Of a stretch of 64,000 nt of DNA, positions 62,247-64,000 are shown piece by piece. A program made the position numbers and the translations under genes. Source of the DNA: Hetaerina americana (lineage: Eukaryota > Arthropoda > Insecta > Odonata > Calopterygidae); NCBI GenBank assembly GCA_022747635.1, contig JAKTNV010000001.1, positions 38,283,351 to 38,347,350 of the forward strand. The letters run 5' to 3'. The notes under the pieces were generated by a model that was not told the DNA's origin, did no database searches, and saw only the letters and a program-made list of their open reading frames with translations. Position 1 is the first letter of the stretch, and each line of letters opens with the position of its first letter.

Positions 62247-62636
62247 ATGTGTGTGAGTACTTGTGTATACATATAGGGTGCGGCGCTTAAATCCGGACAA
62301 GCACGCGTTTCCTCGAATTAGATTTCCTTACAGGGTTAGCAAAATATTCCCCAGACTTCTCCGAAGATTATAATTAGCCGAAATATCGTAGACAGTTCAT
62401 CTGGGGTACCAGAAGAATCGAACTTTTTCGAAATTTAACCAGCCCAGCGCGAACACTTTCGATAATAACGACTATTCGATTGTGCTCCGCACTTGTATGT
62501 AACATCTCGGCCAGGTTGAGGTTATGACTGTTTACTAGATTTTATACATATATATAAAAATGTATAAAATATATTACATATAAAATATATTATATATATA
62601 ATATTTATATACATATACATGCACATATATAATGTA
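61331..62636. other. Non-coding DNA with a (TA)n array
   Basis: No recognised gene. It includes a (TA)n run at about 62194-62235 and AT-rich sequence up to the SINE target site at 62637. Confidence 0.5.
62194..62235. repeat. (TA)n microsatellite
   Basis: About 40 bp of TA repeats with GTATATATG edges. Confidence 0.9.
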
Positions 62637-62648
62637 TATGAAGTTAGC

Positions 62649-62952
62649 GGGATCGAGATGGTGCGGGGGCTAGCGTACTGGCTTCCCACCCAGAGGGCCC
62701 GGGTTCAAATCCCGGCGGTGTTGAATATTTTTCAGAGGTATCTCGATCCCTGCTTGAGGTGCTTTGTGGAGGGCACTTTGAGTGAGTACGCCGTCCGTCG
62801 GATGGGACGTTAAGCCGCGGACCCCTTGGCGCCTTTCGTAAAGAGTAGGCTAATGCCGACGCCGGGTTTCTCTCCACCCTTCATCCTTTCCTATCCATCC
62901 CCTATGGCGCAAATGACCTCAGCTGTCGGTCGCCTCCCCTCAAAACTACTAC
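62649..62952 (+). mobile_element. tRNA-derived SINE, family 1, copy 2
   Basis: This 304-bp unit matches 1733-2043 throughout. The tRNA-like head keeps a near-consensus B box (GGGTTCAAATCCCGG). The body has GGATGGGACGTTAAGC and CTAATGCCGACGCCGGG, and the 3' end has GACCTCAGCTGTCGGTCGCC. It is flanked by a perfect 12-bp duplication, TATGAAGTTAGC, at 62637-62648 and 62953-62964, so the boundaries are exact. It looks younger than the copy at 1733. Confidence 0.92.
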
Positions 62953-63149
62953 TATGAAGTTAGCACCAGAGAACAAACGAAAACACAGAAAAGAAACTCA
63001 CTTCTTTTCGAATTATCGGTGGTCTTTCTAAAGGAAGAGAAGGATACGGTCTGATCTGAGGTCGGAAACTTTTCAGACCACCCTCGCGTGTGTGTATATA
63101 TACATACATGTATATATGTAATAAATGTATGTGTGTGTGTATGTATGTG

Positions 63150-63395
63150 GGTCGCGTTAGTCCAGGGGTAGCACGTTGGACTACAGACCGGAGGGCCCGG
63201 GGTTCGAATCCAGGGCAAACATCTCTAGGCAGCTCCACCCAAACTATGTGATTTCTCGGGTACCAGATTTTCCTGGGAAACCATAAGGAAGGAAAGGCAC
63301 TGGCCTCCCAACCTTGATGTGTTAATTTCACACGCCGTCTGGCATAGCAGTGGGTGAACCCCACCATCACCTACCAAACAGAACTTCGGGTTGAT
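63150..63395 (+). mobile_element. tRNA-derived SINE, family 2
   Basis: Begins GGTCGCGTTAGTCCAGGGGT AGCACGTTGG (A-box region) and has a consensus B box GGGGTTCGAATCCAGGG about 35 bp on. The body ends with CAGTGGGTGAACCCCACCATCACC. It differs from the family 1 SINE just to its left. No clear target duplication was found, partly because a microsatellite borders the left end. The first 75 bp could pass for a tRNA, but the acceptor stem does not pair and no CCA-side trailer is seen. Confidence 0.75.
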
Positions 63396-63457
63396 TACTG
63401 TGTTTATGGTTTATATATCTATAATATATACATAAATAAATAAATATAAATACATAC

Positions 63458-63473
<16 letters not shown>

Positions 63474-63521
<48 letters not shown>

Positions 63522-63531
63522 ATATATATAT
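63474..63531. repeat. (TA)n microsatellite
   Basis: Two TA runs separated by a TTTA step. Confidence 0.9.
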
Positions 63532-63540
63532 TTATATCTA

Positions 63541-64000
63541 TATTTATTTATGTACGTAAAATTACTTACGAGTTCGCTGGAAGTTAAAGCAAGTTAAAAA
63601 ACTTGCAAATGGGGAGGAAATACATTTCGTTTATTTGCTCATTCATTTAGCGAAGGAAACACTAAAATGTTGAAATAATCAAATCTTCAAATGGTCACCA
63701 GATAGAGAGGTTTCCTTTAAACGATGAGTTTTAGCAATAGTCTAAAAGGAACCCTTATAATTTTAAGAGGTCTCACTCATGAAAATGTTTTTTCCTAGAT
63801 TGGCCCTCTCAACGGTCATCTTGCACTAGGTGAATGCCCTACACTTACCCTAGGTGAAAGTTAAGAATATCAGTTAATGTAATCCTTACTCCTGGCAATG
63901 CCGAACGTAATTGTAAGTGAATCGCAGAGTGAGCCAAAGTTAATCATAAAATCAAGAAAAATGAAATAATCAGGGAAACTAGCGGAAAATGGGTTAAGAG
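63541..64000. other. Non-coding DNA, nothing recognised
   Basis: AT-rich sequence without coding or repeat signal, except a short CACTAGGTGAATG / CCTAGGTGAAAG near-repeat at about 63825-63860. Confidence 0.45.

Noticed and set aside
63150..63225. Possible tRNA gene
   Set aside because: Good A and B boxes, but the acceptor stem does not pair and a SINE body follows directly.

Overview
The window reads as a piece of an arthropod nuclear genome, probably an insect. It is AT-rich and intron-scale, with almost no recognisable host coding sequence, and it is littered with mariner transposons, fragments of non-LTR retrotransposons, tRNA-derived SINEs and long (TA)n/(CA)n microsatellites. The species cannot be read from the sequence.

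The one dense coding block, about 13.2-23.8 kb and all on the minus strand, is an integrated virus-like element of the Polinton/Maverick (adintovirus-like) class. In transcription order it holds: a C-terminal stub of protein-primed DNA polymerase B; a complete secreted matrix metalloproteinase (MMP); an FtsK/HerA-type packaging ATPase; a small basic pX-like core protein; a protein built on a duplicated helical motif and broken by a frameshift; a retrovirus-like integrase with a chromodomain; a penton-type minor capsid protein; a pVI-like minor capsid/core protein; a hexon-type double jelly-roll major capsid protein; an adenain-type cysteine protease; a small protein with two tandem repeats; a Q/H/P-rich protein; and a small conserved protein of unknown function. 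The morphogenesis set is intact and the integrase core is intact, but about 90% of the polymerase and the right end of the element are gone. The element therefore looks like a recent insertion that cannot replicate its own DNA.

The genes are packed like a virus: ATGA and TAATG stop/start overlaps, an 11-bp overlap, and TATA-like boxes sitting in or beside the preceding stop codon. Several of these boxes have an initiator-like TCAKT about 29-32 bp downstream. The intronless MMP with a signal peptide, cysteine switch, zinc site and hemopexin-like domain is the most unusual cargo. MMPs have been captured by baculoviruses, and in a capsid-encoding transposon such a gene suggests help with spread through extracellular matrix.

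Layout: 0-11.7 kb, non-coding DNA with a SINE, an old mariner, two LINE remnants and a hammerhead-like motif; 11.75-12.04 kb, a truncated mariner; 12.05-13.3 kb, left flank or left end of the virus-like element with direct and tandem repeats; 13.33-23.77 kb, the element; 23.8-50 kb, non-coding DNA with a LINE, two short repeat families and several GC-rich purine/pyrimidine-skewed islands; 50.03-50.78 kb, a clean internally deleted mariner with perfect ends; about 52.0-52.1 kb, two inverted hammerhead-like motifs; 52.4-64 kb, microsatellites, GC-rich islands, a LINE remnant and two SINEs near the right edge.
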